From the NCBI RefSeq assembly GCF_045862745.1, contig NZ_BQXN01000016.1:1-52660 (forward strand): a stretch of 52,660 nt of DNA, read 5' to 3'. Origin of the DNA: Furfurilactobacillus entadae. GTDB lineage: Bacteria; Bacillota; Bacilli; Lactobacillales; Lactobacillaceae. The translations under genes and the position numbers were made by a program. A model generated the notes under the pieces. That model saw only the letters and a list, made by a program, of their open reading frames with translations, ran no database searches and was not told where the DNA came from. This document shows positions 7,740 through 17,900 of this stretch, piece after piece. The number at the start of each line of letters is the position of its first letter. The stretch's first letter is position 1.

Positions 7740-10007
7740 ATGAAAGACAATAAAATGTATACCTGGGAAAATAGATCTTTACCTATTAAAAATGGGTTGA
7801 AAATTGTGTCGAGTAAAGATGGCGAAATAGAGGTTACCCTTGAAAAGGTGAAGCTATTGGATACCAGTACGCATGCTTTTTTACATCTCTATTTGACTAT
7901 TAGACAAGGTTACTTTCAAACAGGACTTCATCGATATGATTTAAAGAAGAAAAGCTTCAAAATGACAATTCCAATACAAGTTAACCAGGCCAATGATGTT
8001 GAGTTAAAAGCTCACTCTAGCATCGATTGTTATGGGCTGAGTATTGTGAACCTTTCATTAAAAGACCAAGTTGACTTTAGCAATGCAATGAAAAAAGCCT
8101 TTCTTGATAATCCTCAGCCAGTGAAAGATATTTTGCAAAATTCGTTTCCAGACGAAGTTCGGATTTTCACTGATAATAGCACACCCAAAAACTTTTTGGA
8201 AAAAGAAATTCAAAAAACGAATGGGCAAAAACAGATTATCCGTGCAAATGAAGATCTTAGTCTGATGGGGTGGGATATGGTAACCAGTACGTCGTTTGCC
8301 ACGATGAATGAACGAATTGTTCGCGATCAAAATTTTCCTAAACATATTGAGTACGAAGCGAGCGATATGTTTACGGCCACTAAACTAAACTTAAATTTTT
8401 CAAAATGGCAATTGACGACTGATGGGGGCGGAAAGAATGTCTCACTTAGAGCCGATATAGCTGATGGAAGTTTCGAAATACATGCGAATCAAGACGCAAC
8501 TTACAAAGTTAATACTGAGCAGCCGGGATTTGTGAGTTTGCAAATCAATCTTGAAGCCTTTGAAGCTACTACACCAGAAGATCCCACGGGAAATAATGAT
8601 GGAACTGGGTATAAATTAGAATTTGATCCAGAGGAAACGGAAGAACGAGATCCGATAACCATTCTACGTAACGAAATTAACTTCGTTGATGCGCCTGAAG
8701 CGATTATGCAGTACGTTGATTTTTCACTAAAAAATGGCTTGAATGAAAATAAAGATAAAGTTATTCAAATTTTTTCGTTCTATCAACTAAATGAAACAAG
8801 CAAAAATCCTGGTTTTGAATTCTTAAAACCCAAGGTTGCCTTATATGGCACTAGTGTGGTCTCGGATGATCTAAACAAATCTGCATTTGGCATCCAAGCG
8901 ATGACGGAATCGACTGAACATCCAGGTAGTCAAAATATTGATTTGAGGTTAGTGAGCGCCAGTGAGCAACGCAATGCGGTAGCCTTAAGTAAACTACTTT
9001 ATATGCATCATACCTTTGACAAGGTAAAACGGTATTCTGGATTTGCCATGCCAGAGGACTTTTCAATGAATGATGAGGAATATCAAATATATAACAATAA
9101 AAAGATTCAAATTATGACGTATTCTACAAGTGACGATCCTGAACAGCGAGAGTCAGATAATCCCTGGGAAGGATGTCCCGGATTTGTTGATAAGAATAAC
9201 TGGAGCTTGCAACTGGTGAATAATCGACTTAACTTTAAAATTACTGATTTAACGTTTGAAGTCGACGGGCATATTTTGCATGTGAACTACGAGAGTTTAT
9301 CTGATATTAAATTAAAGAGTGGTGTTGATCAGTTGGGAAAATCCTATAAAAATGTTATTGAAGTGAAGTCAGTTAAGGATCCAGTAATGACTATAGAAGT
9401 TACAAAGGAAGAGTGGCTGGAGAATGAACAATGGCTTTTAGATTTGCTGGCTGGTATTGGTCTTGGACTATTAGGTGGCATTCTTGGTGGAGCTCTTGGA
9501 AAGGTATTCAAAAAATATATTAAAGGAATCCTAAAGGAATCGACCTCCAGCAATCGATTAGTATTGCATTTCAAAGATTTGTTTGAAGTTGCAGGTAAAG
9601 AAATAGCTGATCATTCAGATGAATTAACTTCGGGATTGGCTAAACAACGAAGAAACATAACTCAATACCTTAAAAGTCTACCGCAAGAGGCGTCACAAAG
9701 TTTTGTTAATAATGTTATCAAATCTCCTTCTACACTACCGTTAGCCTTGTGGAAACAGCTTGCTACGAATTCAGCGTCAATAATTCTTGGAAGCATTGGC
9801 GGTGCTGTGGGAGAGACCGTCGGTCAGCACATGTCTGATTTTATTGATAATCAATTTAATGACAAATTTTCTTTGACCCCACCGCTAGACCCAATGCCAG
9901 AAGAAATTGTAAATACGTTAATTTGGCCTGAGCAATCAGAATTTTCATTACAGACTGCTAAATTACTTGGCAGTGTTTATTTGATGGGCGGAGATTTTAA
10001 CAGTTAA
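7740..10007 (+). CDS. OrfX2-like TULIP-family protein B
   Basis: This protein of about 755 aa has the same architecture as its neighbours at 5403 and 11980. It has an N-terminal domain, then a P47-like domain opening with LMGWDMVTSTSFATMNERI near residue 175, then the blocks WQLTTDGGGKNVSL and DPTGNNDGTG. A glycine-rich hydrophobic segment lies at about 563-592 (LLAGIGLGLLGGILGGALG), and the C-terminal TLIWPEQSEFSL block is present. The start is taken as ATG 7740, six bases after an AGGTGA ribosome site overlapping the end of the previous gene; GTG 7731 is an alternative. The glycine-zipper-like segment could insert into a membrane or pack inside a complex. Function is inferred from OrfX2 homology. 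Confidence 0.8.
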   Translation: MKDNKMYTWENRSLPIKNGLKIVSSKDGEIEVTLEKVKLLDTSTHAFLHLYLTIRQGYFQTGLHRYDLKKKSFKMTIPIQVNQANDVELKAHSSIDCYGLSIVNLSLKDQVDFSNAMKKAFLDNPQPVKDILQNSFPDEVRIFTDNSTPKNFLEKEIQKTNGQKQIIRANEDLSLMGWDMVTSTSFATMNERIVRDQNFPKHIEYEASDMFTATKLNLNFSKWQLTTDGGGKNVSLRADIADGSFEIHANQDATYKVNTEQPGFVSLQINLEAFEATTPEDPTGNNDGTGYKLEFDPEETEERDPITILRNEINFVDAPEAIMQYVDFSLKNGLNENKDKVIQIFSFYQLNETSKNPGFEFLKPKVALYGTSVVSDDLNKSAFGIQAMTESTEHPGSQNIDLRLVSASEQRNAVALSKLLYMHHTFDKVKRYSGFAMPEDFSMNDEEYQIYNNKKIQIMTYSTSDDPEQRESDNPWEGCPGFVDKNNWSLQLVNNRLNFKITDLTFEVDGHILHVNYESLSDIKLKSGVDQLGKSYKNVIEVKSVKDPVMTIEVTKEEWLENEQWLLDLLAGIGLGLLGGILGGALGKVFKKYIKGILKESTSSNRLVLHFKDLFEVAGKEIADHSDELTSGLAKQRRNITQYLKSLPQEASQSFVNNVIKSPSTLPLALWKQLATNSASIILGSIGGAVGETVGQHMSDFIDNQFNDKFSLTPPLDPMPEEIVNTLIWPEQSEFSLQTAKLLGSVYLMGGDFNS

Positions 10008-10094
10008 TGATGAGGGAATATGTGCATCATGATATTTCGGCAAACGTAGTATTCGATTTTTTATGGAATAAAGAAAGCAACAGCTTTGCTTAGA

Positions 10095-10162
10095 AAAGAG
10101 GTGTGCTGTTCAAGACGAGAACTTTTTCTGACTTTGAAAATGTCATGTGTTTTCGTCGAACA
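10095..10162 (+). promoter_or_regulatory. SD-hairpin-start leader of the P47/OrfX3-like gene
   Basis: AAAGAGG at 10095-10101 is a strong ribosome site. It is followed by an inverted repeat, left arm 10107-10122 and right arm 10149-10162, giving a 14-bp stem with a 2-nt AA bulge and one G-U pair. The ATG at 10163 directly follows the right arm, with a second ATG at 10169. Folding would bring the SD to about 5 or 11 bases from these starts. A GTG at 10103 is too close to the SD to be a good start. This is one of three similar leaders in the cluster. Confidence 0.55.
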
Positions 10163-11608
10163 ATGTTTATGACAGTTACAACATATAATTGGGACACAGT
10201 ATCTGCAGTTCGCGTGACCAGTATGAACGAACAGTTACTTAAAAATGTAGACAAAATTCCTCAAGCTTTTTCCATTGTTAATGAGGAAGAAATGATTCAT
10301 GCTGAAGGACGTTTTGCTCAGTGGCAAATAAATTGTGGCGGTGATGGGCATCTAATTGGGCTAAGCACTAAAGTTAAAGATTTAAAAATAAGCCATGCTC
10401 TTTTTGGCAGGGTAACTGGAGAAGCCAATTGGTCTTTATTTGTGTCGTTACAATATGTGGGAGGTAAGGTTAAAGCAAATATACAAGTGATGAACTTGGT
10501 TATTAAGGATGATAACACTGAGCCTAGTAATCCTGCTGTGATAAGCCGAGTTATTACAATGGGAAGTGATAACCAGTATGAGTTTCCTGAGGGGATTTCT
10601 GAAGATGAACAGGAGGAATATCAGGAATTCTTTGCTTCAATGTTAGAGATTCTCCTATCAGATTGGTTAACCACAAATATTAAACAATTTCAATATGTTT
10701 TCAATCAGGTTAATTTAAATTTATTAATCAATTCGGACGACACATGGGGCTGGTTGAAGCCCACATATATTGATTATGCGTACACAGAAAATACTAAAGA
10801 TTTTAATCAGAGTATTTTTTCTGTACTATGTATGGTCAACAATCACGAGGTCGTCAATCAACCAGTTGCGGCGGACGAACAAGTTATCCCTAAAGATCAA
10901 GAATTTGGATTTTTAATTAACGAAGAAAGATACATTGAAGATTTACTTATTCCAGGGATATTAGATCGTTTTCCGGGCGCAAAAAGAAAAGAAATTACAG
11001 TTGATCGTTACTTGGAGGGAAATAAATATCGTTACGAAACAACGTTAAATCCTGAGAAACCATTAGCATTAGAGAAGGTTGACGTCGAAGGAAAGACGTA
11101 TTATCCAAAGATGGAAAAAGTAAAGTTTAGCCTAGAAAACACGCAGCTAGTAGTGGAAATGGAAACTTCAACATGGTTACTAAGTGGTGATGCGACAGGA
11201 CATACAACAATAGTGCAACCATACCACATGGAACTTAACAAATCCTCAGACAGGCAAACGATTAAATATACCAAGGACGAAGATGGTGCATCAGAAAGTA
11301 GTTATGTTACTGGTGCTCCTGAAGAGACCATTCCTTCTTGGTTAAAAATTTTTATAGAGGTAGTTGGCATAATTTTGTCCCTGATATTGCCGGCAATAGG
11401 AGCATTAATAGCCATGATTGTTGTGGGAATATTAGTTGGACTTATTGATTTTTTAAATGAGTGGAATGCAATAAATTCGTCAGAAGCACCAGATATAGAA
11501 GGTTTAGTGGATAACGTGTTAACTGAGATAAAATGGGCTAATCAAACGATCAAACTAAATGTTGCAGAATTTTTTGGTGCTATTCGTTTAGGAGGTAATT
11601 TAGCTTGA
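10163..11608 (+). CDS. P47/OrfX3-like TULIP-family protein
   Basis: About 481 aa from ATG 10163 (479 from ATG 10169), close to OrfX3/P47 length. It opens almost at once with TTYNWDTVSAVRVTSMNEQL, the GWD-type start of the P47 domain with Asn in place of Gly, and has FAQWQINCGGDGHLIGL as the W-x-GGDG block. A strongly hydrophobic stretch of about 35 residues at 392-428 (KIFIEVVGIILSLILPAIGA onward) is membrane-segment-like. The C-terminus IKWANQTIKLNVAEFFGAI matches the terminal block of the OrfX2-like paralogues. Translation probably depends on the leader hairpin described at 10095-10162. The stop codon overlaps the start of the next gene, so the two are translationally coupled. Confidence 0.75.
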   Translation: MFMTVTTYNWDTVSAVRVTSMNEQLLKNVDKIPQAFSIVNEEEMIHAEGRFAQWQINCGGDGHLIGLSTKVKDLKISHALFGRVTGEANWSLFVSLQYVGGKVKANIQVMNLVIKDDNTEPSNPAVISRVITMGSDNQYEFPEGISEDEQEEYQEFFASMLEILLSDWLTTNIKQFQYVFNQVNLNLLINSDDTWGWLKPTYIDYAYTENTKDFNQSIFSVLCMVNNHEVVNQPVAADEQVIPKDQEFGFLINEERYIEDLLIPGILDRFPGAKRKEITVDRYLEGNKYRYETTLNPEKPLALEKVDVEGKTYYPKMEKVKFSLENTQLVVEMETSTWLLSGDATGHTTIVQPYHMELNKSSDRQTIKYTKDEDGASESSYVTGAPEETIPSWLKIFIEVVGIILSLILPAIGALIAMIVVGILVGLIDFLNEWNAINSSEAPDIEGLVDNVLTEIKWANQTIKLNVAEFFGAIRLGGNLA

Positions 11609-11973
11609 TAAATAAAGGTAACACTGGTTCCTTGCCCAACAATAGTAAATCGGGAACATATCATGTTGACGACATTAAACGACAACTGGAGACGAACGGA
11701 GTGATTTCACAGGTTTGTTGTCAGTTACAACTTACTCAACTAACCTTATCGGTAGATAATAAGGTGAAAGGGAATTTGTACAACAGCGTAGTCGACCAAT
11801 TAAGCGTTCTGATCATGATGAAAATTGACAAGAAAAAAAATTTACTAAAGGAGAGTAGTGTGATTAATAATAATTTAAATGAACACGTGATGACAAATAA
11901 CCAGCGAGCGTTAACGAATTACTACTTAAAAACGCAACTTATTCCTTTGCTATTCGCGTTAGAGAAAGATTGA
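11605..11973 (+). CDS. OrfX1-like small protein (tentative)
   Basis: This 122-aa protein starts at a TTG that overlaps the stop codon of the upstream gene and lies nine bases after a perfect AGGAGG. It is followed within seven bases by an OrfX2-like gene. It has a beta-rich first half (SQVCCQLQLTQLTLSVDNKV) and a C-terminal helix (NYYLKTQLIPLLFALEKD). Length and position directly before an orfX2-like gene match OrfX1 (about 140 aa) of clostridial orfX clusters, where the order orfX1-orfX2 is conserved. Sequence resemblance is too weak to judge by eye, so the name rests mainly on context. Confidence 0.5.
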   Translation: MINKGNTGSLPNNSKSGTYHVDDIKRQLETNGVISQVCCQLQLTQLTLSVDNKVKGNLYNSVVDQLSVLIMMKIDKKKNLLKESSVINNNLNEHVMTNNQRALTNYYLKTQLIPLLFALEKD

Positions 11974-11979
11974 GGATAA

Positions 11980-14160
11980 ATGATGGATTACTACATTTGG
12001 AATGCTGACCATGTTCATCGAGCATCACATCACCTTTATATTGAACGTGCATTTAGAATGAATGTGACCTCAAGTTGTTCGGTTAGTTATCATGTTAAAA
12101 CAATACAATTAAGCAAGGAAACACAAAATAAGCAGTTAGTTTTTCAACTTGAATTAACGAATATATCAGGAAGTCTAAATAAAACATTGATTCGTTCAAA
12201 TCCATTAGTAGCAAAAGTATTATGGAAATGTCGGTTCATAAACGAGCAACCTCAGATTGACTTTGATCAAATACCAATCGTTAACGTGAAAAATGATAAC
12301 TGTGATCCATTAATGATCGAATTTTTGAACATTAGTTTATTACGGTGGATCAAACAGAATTCAGATGTGTTTCAAAAATGCATTTCCAATGTTAATCAAG
12401 TAATAATTAATGGTCAAAGGTCCCCGCTTAAAGAAGTAAGCCGGTTATCTGATGAACAGTATAGTTTGCAGGGATGGGATATGGTATATGCGACAACTTT
12501 TTCGCAAATCAATCGTGAAATCATTAACGAGGGACTGTATCCAACACAAATTAATACCATCATCGAAAATAACTTGTATAAGGCTAGTTTAATAGGTGGT
12601 TATAGCAATTGGAAAGTGATTTCAGGATCAGATGGTAGAAATATTCAGTTTAAATTAAGCTTTACTCGCAATACAAAATTCTGGCTGAGCGCAAATCAAG
12701 AAAAAGAATTTTTTTTAAATGAAGATGATTTTGTGATTATTCAGATGACGCTGGACAGTCTGTCAGATACGGATCAAGTTGAAGATAGTACTGGTAACAA
12801 TGATGGTGAACATCAAAAGATTGCGTTAAATATAAAATCGCCTGATGATGTTATCATCATTAAAACGCAATTGCCTGCGGAAATTGAATCATCAATTACG
12901 TTACAAGCTGCATTCAAAACCTTGTTAAACGCTTGGATTAGAGAAAATTATAGTTGTTTTCGAGCAATTTTTACACGTTATCAATTAAAAGAAACGGCAA
13001 AGGAGCCTAATTTTAACTGGATTAAGCCTACTTTTGTTAAATATGCAGTTGCAACACATGTCGATACTAATGGTGATGATGATGTTTTTGGGGTGCTAAG
13101 CATGGTAGAAAATGATGAACAACCAAATACACAGATTGTTGACCCACGCATTTTTCAAGGTACCGATTTCAATGTGGCTGTTCTTCTCACGTACAAGAAG
13201 TACTTATGGCATTTTTTGTATAAATCTTTAGATGTAATCCATATTGCTCAGTTAGACGATTTCGCTATAGATGAAGACAATTTGACAATTAGAAATAAAA
13301 GTAAATTACAGTTATGTACGTACAAGAGCACCTCTGAAGAAGACCAGGATTGGCAAGGAGAACCAGGCTATATTGAACCAGGATGTTTCGAGCTAGCATT
13401 GCGGAATAACGTGCTACAGTTAAAGATTACTAATCTAAAGTTCTCACATGATGGCGTAAATGGCTATATCACATATGAAGAAATTTCTAAATTAGTCTTA
13501 AAGAGTGGTATAGATGATACAGGAAAAGCGTATAACAATGTGCTAGTACCGGAAACAATTTCAGATTCTTATACAATGCAAACTGAAATTGAAGCCTGGA
13601 AGCAACGTGAGGAAGCAGTAATTAAATTCATGACTGGCATAATTATATCATTGAACGCCGCTATAATGGGATATGCGTTTGGTTCAGCATTGGGATCACT
13701 GATTAAAAAAACCATCAGTAAAGCAGGTTCCTTCATGAAATTTAGTAGTACTTCTTTAAAAAAAATCGAGCATTTAATTGGAGTAGAAGAAGCTGCACTA
13801 GCAAAAAAGGAAATAAGTGAATCATTGGAAAGGCAGTTAGCCGCAATTCCGACTCCAGGTCTGACAGCTGGAAGTATTTCGCTATTGAAACAAACCCCTT
13901 TTTTAATCAAATCTGTGTTCAATCGATTTAGTCTAGGTGAAGTAATGGGTACTTCGTTAGCAATGTCAGGCCAGAATATTGCAACAAATATTTCTAATGC
14001 GAAGTTGGCTTTGGAGCAGAATGAATTTTCAGCGTTGCCTTCGGTTAATCCTTTGAGCGCAAATATTGTGCAAGCAATTCAATGGCCAACAAACAAAGAA
14101 ATTGTAATTAAAGATATGGAATTTAAGAGTGCGTACGTAATTCGAGGAGAGCGCGCATAA
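11980..14160 (+). CDS. OrfX2-like TULIP-family protein C
   Basis: About 726 aa with the full OrfX2-type layout: an N-terminal domain, a P47-like domain opening with LQGWDMVYATTFSQINREI near residue 163, the blocks WKVISGSDGRNIQFK and DSTGNNDGEH, a hydrophobic glycine/alanine segment at about 547-575 (FMTGIIISLNAAIMGYAFG), and a C-terminal AIQWPTNKEIVI block. GWDMVYATTF is the closest of the three copies to the GWDIVYG form I recall from clostridial OrfX2/P47, and the preceding small gene is OrfX1-like, so this is the best candidate for the true OrfX2 counterpart. GAGGA precedes two adjacent ATG codons; the second, at 11983, has the better spacing. Confidence 0.8.
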   Translation: MMDYYIWNADHVHRASHHLYIERAFRMNVTSSCSVSYHVKTIQLSKETQNKQLVFQLELTNISGSLNKTLIRSNPLVAKVLWKCRFINEQPQIDFDQIPIVNVKNDNCDPLMIEFLNISLLRWIKQNSDVFQKCISNVNQVIINGQRSPLKEVSRLSDEQYSLQGWDMVYATTFSQINREIINEGLYPTQINTIIENNLYKASLIGGYSNWKVISGSDGRNIQFKLSFTRNTKFWLSANQEKEFFLNEDDFVIIQMTLDSLSDTDQVEDSTGNNDGEHQKIALNIKSPDDVIIIKTQLPAEIESSITLQAAFKTLLNAWIRENYSCFRAIFTRYQLKETAKEPNFNWIKPTFVKYAVATHVDTNGDDDVFGVLSMVENDEQPNTQIVDPRIFQGTDFNVAVLLTYKKYLWHFLYKSLDVIHIAQLDDFAIDEDNLTIRNKSKLQLCTYKSTSEEDQDWQGEPGYIEPGCFELALRNNVLQLKITNLKFSHDGVNGYITYEEISKLVLKSGIDDTGKAYNNVLVPETISDSYTMQTEIEAWKQREEAVIKFMTGIIISLNAAIMGYAFGSALGSLIKKTISKAGSFMKFSSTSLKKIEHLIGVEEAALAKKEISESLERQLAAIPTPGLTAGSISLLKQTPFLIKSVFNRFSLGEVMGTSLAMSGQNIATNISNAKLALEQNEFSALPSVNPLSANIVQAIQWPTNKEIVIKDMEFKSAYVIRGERA

Positions 14161-14189
14161 GACGATATTTAGTAAGAGGAGGAATAACT

Positions 14190-14684
14190 GTGCTTACAAA
14201 TGCTTTAATACGTCCCCTGTTGATGCAATATAAATGTGTAAACATCTTTACAGAGGATGGAAATTACGTACTTGATTCAGATGGTCAATTAGAATCAATT
14301 TGGTCCCCGGCAGATAGAAAGGATAATCCCGGAGCCAAATGGCTGGTAGGATGCGATGAAGATGATGGATTATATCGATTAATAAGTAATTCTAACGGTA
14401 GTTTTTTGCAAAAGATGGAGAATGAAAATTGGGTAGGTACAATGCCCAATTCAATAAAAGATATGGTTGCTGATTGGAGCAATAGTTTATATCAATGGGA
14501 TTTTAAATTCATAACTACCGCTGAAGGTATGGCAGAGGTGAAGATAAAATTAGTATCTAAAACGGAGGAAGCATGGATAAATGGTGTGAAAAATGGAGGA
14601 AGTCTTAATATGGTTGAATTAATTAATGATGGAGAGAAAGCAGCATCGGTTAAAGTTATGGACGTAGGCATGTCTAGTGACTGA
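14190..14684 (+). CDS. Small protein, possible beta-trefoil (ricin-type or HA17-like) fold
   Basis: GTG start eight bases after AGAGGAGG. The 164-aa product has no signal peptide or membrane segment. Short repeats of the form W-x5-8-G-L-Y-x-I/L-x-S-x2-G-x-F-L (KWLVGCDEDDGLYRLISNSN, and weaker ones around NYVLDSDGQLESIW and QWDFKFITTAEGM) suggest a beta-trefoil lectin-like fold, as in the small haemagglutinin components of botulinum progenitor complexes and the C-terminal toxin subdomain. I cannot confirm this by eye; it is placed on fold-like pattern and on position directly before the toxin-like gene. A 240-bp gap follows that ends in the toxin leader. Confidence 0.4.
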   Translation: MLTNALIRPLLMQYKCVNIFTEDGNYVLDSDGQLESIWSPADRKDNPGAKWLVGCDEDDGLYRLISNSNGSFLQKMENENWVGTMPNSIKDMVADWSNSLYQWDFKFITTAEGMAEVKIKLVSKTEEAWINGVKNGGSLNMVELINDGEKAASVKVMDVGMSSD

Positions 14685-14857
14685 CGCCTCAGTTTATAAA
14701 CCAGAAAGTATTCGATAATTACTCCTGATTAACGTTAGGCAAGCCTGATTTTTACGTGAATGCAGCAAAATTTTAAAGAAATTATGTTCCAATGCACTAC
14801 TCAATTTCGCCATTAAGAGTATATAGCTAAAGAATCGTACTGGATCAATGACTTAGG

Positions 14858-14924
14858 AAAGAGGTGAGTGGCTCAGGGAGAAATGGATATTTTTTGCACC
14901 GTTTTTCTTCTTTGAACAACTATT
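14858..14924 (+). promoter_or_regulatory. SD-hairpin-start leader of the BoNT-like gene
   Basis: AAAGAGG at 14858-14864 lies 67 bases upstream of the ATG at 14925, far too distant for normal use. Between them an imperfect stem forms from 14876-14886 with 14899-14909 (11 pairs, four of them G-U). A short reading frame starting at ATG 14883 and ending at TGA before the toxin start could be a leader peptide. The spacing and layout repeat those at 10095 and 19067, but this stem is the weakest of the three. The rest of the gap 14685-14857 shows no gene or clear promoter. Confidence 0.4.
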
Positions 14925-17900
14925 ATGCATGATTTAGACTTATTTAATATTCCATTTAATGAACCATTATTTTCAATTGCAAATCCGACAATATCTGATA
15001 TCAATAATGCCCATCATTTTAATACTCGAACTACCATAGTACATCCAGATCCTCAAAATGTGAATGATTTAACGACCAGTACTGTTTTACTTGATGTTTA
15101 CGAAATTTGTGAGGGGATTTATGTATCGGTAAGCAAACAGAATGTGGGACCAGCGCCGCAGGCTGATCAAACACAAATTGATACTGATTATTGGGATAGT
15201 AACAGGCTCAATGGTACTTTTCAACAACAGTCGAGGGCTGAACAAGAGAGAGATTATTTAGTAGGAATACAAAAAATATTTAAGTACTACGAAAATAAAT
15301 TGACGTCTTCGCCATCGTTACAGACACTCTTTCGACGACTTAAATTTGAACCTTTCATCGGGAGTGTTGATCCGGCGTCATCTCGTTTTGGGCGGATCAA
15401 TAATCTGAATAATTCTCTTGAAGTATATATTCCAGGGGGAATTCAGCCAGTCGGTTATAAAAGAGCAAGTGTAATTATCATGCCACCAAACTCAATGGAG
15501 AGTCTTACTATGGCTTACGAAGCAACTGCTCGTGTAACAAAACCGGGATTAGGATCATACGGAATCGTACAGATAGATCCATTCATCTCTAGTGATGTTG
15601 TTAATTATCCTGGTCAGACACCTGCCAAATTTGCTGAAAATCCTGCTTTAGCATTATTGCATGAATTAATTCATGTTATGCATGATTTACGTGGCTTGAG
15701 CACGCCTATAGATGAAGGACTAGCACTAAATCCGCCTGTTCCTCCTGCATCACCTCAGTGGTCAAAAAGGGTGAATCGGGTCACTGCAGATGAGCCTAAT
15801 TTGAAAAAAATGGAAGTACCATTTGAAGAACTTTTAACCTTTAATCGCGATACTGTATCCAGTAATTTAGCTAAAGGTAGGAAACAAGCGAATCAGTATG
15901 TTACTAAATTATTCACTGGAGAGCCAGCAAGGCGTGGAAGAGCAGAGTTTAAAGGTGCTTTAGAGCAAATTGAGACAGAACTATCAAAGTATTATCAGGT
16001 GCCACTAAGCCCAGCATTTGTTGATGTGATCAATACTACGTATGGAATTAGCTATAATTGGACGAAACGAAGGTTTAATGTTGGGCCAGGGGCTATAAGA
16101 AGTTACGTAAAAGACGCTTTTGATGTAACTGAAAAAATGTTGGCAACCGAACTTAATATCAGTACGAGACAATATTATGCAATAGCATCAGACTACGCAA
16201 ATGCAGCGGTCTTTTTTGTGGATCTCCTAGACGATACTATATTTAATGTTAACGTTGGGTTAGTTAGTCAAGATACACGTCTCTATACGCCGTTACCTGT
16301 TGTGAATAGACAGGTTACAGGTCGAACTTATCGGCGGAGAGGATTTTTGAGACGTATTTTATGCAATGATATGACATATCATGGTGTGGTTGAAGACACC
16401 GAATTTTCAGAAATAGAGTCAACGACTCTTAATGAAGATTCAGAAGTTGATACTGATAGAGACAGAGTCGAAAGTCTTGTAGCAGAAGATGTTCCCAATG
16501 ATCTAGAAATAAATCATGTGCCTACTGCTTCTTTGGGAAATGATATTTTTGAATTATCTTCTGATTTTGATAGGCCTGATTATATTCTTGATGATCATAA
16601 TGTAATTGGAGGTGAGTTCACTCTGGATGAGCCCATTGGTGCAATGATCAATGGAATTATGTTGTCACCAGATGAGGAAGAACGACCAATTTTTAATCGT
16701 GATCTCATGGGAGCCCTCGATTCAGAAAGTGAAGTATATGCACCGAAGATTAAAGCAATGGATAAAGTGATTGCTGGGGTTAATGCTGGTTTGGGATATT
16801 TGGGCTGGGCGGCATGGTCCGCTATCGTTATTTCAGACATTGTAGACAGCATTCGTGTAAAAAAGATTAATTACACAAAATTTGCTCAAGATTTTATGAT
16901 GCTTATTCCTTTCTATTGTGCCTATACTAATGCGTCCGAGGGTGAATATGAAAAGGCAACAGCAAATGCAGAAATAGACGCATTTTCTTTATTCGCTAGT
17001 GATGGGTCAGCAGGAGCAAATATCCAATTGTTCGTTGCGTCATTAGCCATTAATACCATGTATCCAATTTTGCAAAAAGAAGAAGCCTATACTACGACTA
17101 TGAATAATTTCATAGATAAATATAAAAATGATATTAATGATTATTTGTTTAACGTGTATGGTCAGTGGGACATGAATGTTGCAGATAGATTGCTTAATGA
17201 AAGCTATATTGCAGCCAACGGACTATCTAATGTGCTTTTAACCATTAAACGTGTTATGACCTACGATCAAAAACATAATGGTTATAGCGAAGATGATCAA
17301 CGTAAAATCGCTGCAGCAAATGAAAAGATATTTGCATCGTTTCCTAAAATAATAGCTACTTTTCAACATAATAGTATGGTAGCTAATATGTATAATGCGG
17401 GTCAGATGTTCACCCACATTATGTGGCCTAAAATTCAAGAAACCATCGAAACGTATAGTGAAGAATCTGAAAAATATTTTTCCGATTTTCTTGAGAAAGG
17501 TTACAAGGATGGAATTATTGGGACACCTGCTTATCAAAGATACAAAGCTAAAATTGCTGATACATTTAATGGTTCTGCATCACTTAATAAAGTTCTGGAT
17601 TTATTTAATAAAAGAGTAGCAGAAGTAACTCAAAGCGCCGATCAGTATGGGGCACAACTAGATACCATAACAAGCCATTTTGGTAATCTTGTACATCTTG
17701 ACGTCGCTGCGCTATCGTCTTTGAAAGATTTATATGGCAAATTTGATGCGATAGCTGATGGTAATCTGGCAGTGTCAGAAATTGGACGCGAAGATCGTGT
17801 AATCAGAATAAAAGGCGATCAAACTGGCGAAAAAGCGGCGTTGATTTTAGCCGCAAAACCGGACTTTTCAACAAGCTCCAATTTTTCAAAAAAGCGAGAT

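Noticed and set aside
14868..14918. Short leader-peptide frames in the hairpin leaders (also from GTG 19073 and GTG 10103)
   Set aside because: They exist, but the starts are too close to the SD and the peptides share no sequence; the common feature is the stem, so I kept the hairpin interpretation.
17238..17537. Minus-strand frame inside the BoNT-like gene
   Set aside because: No ribosome site, biased composition, and full overlap with a well-supported gene.
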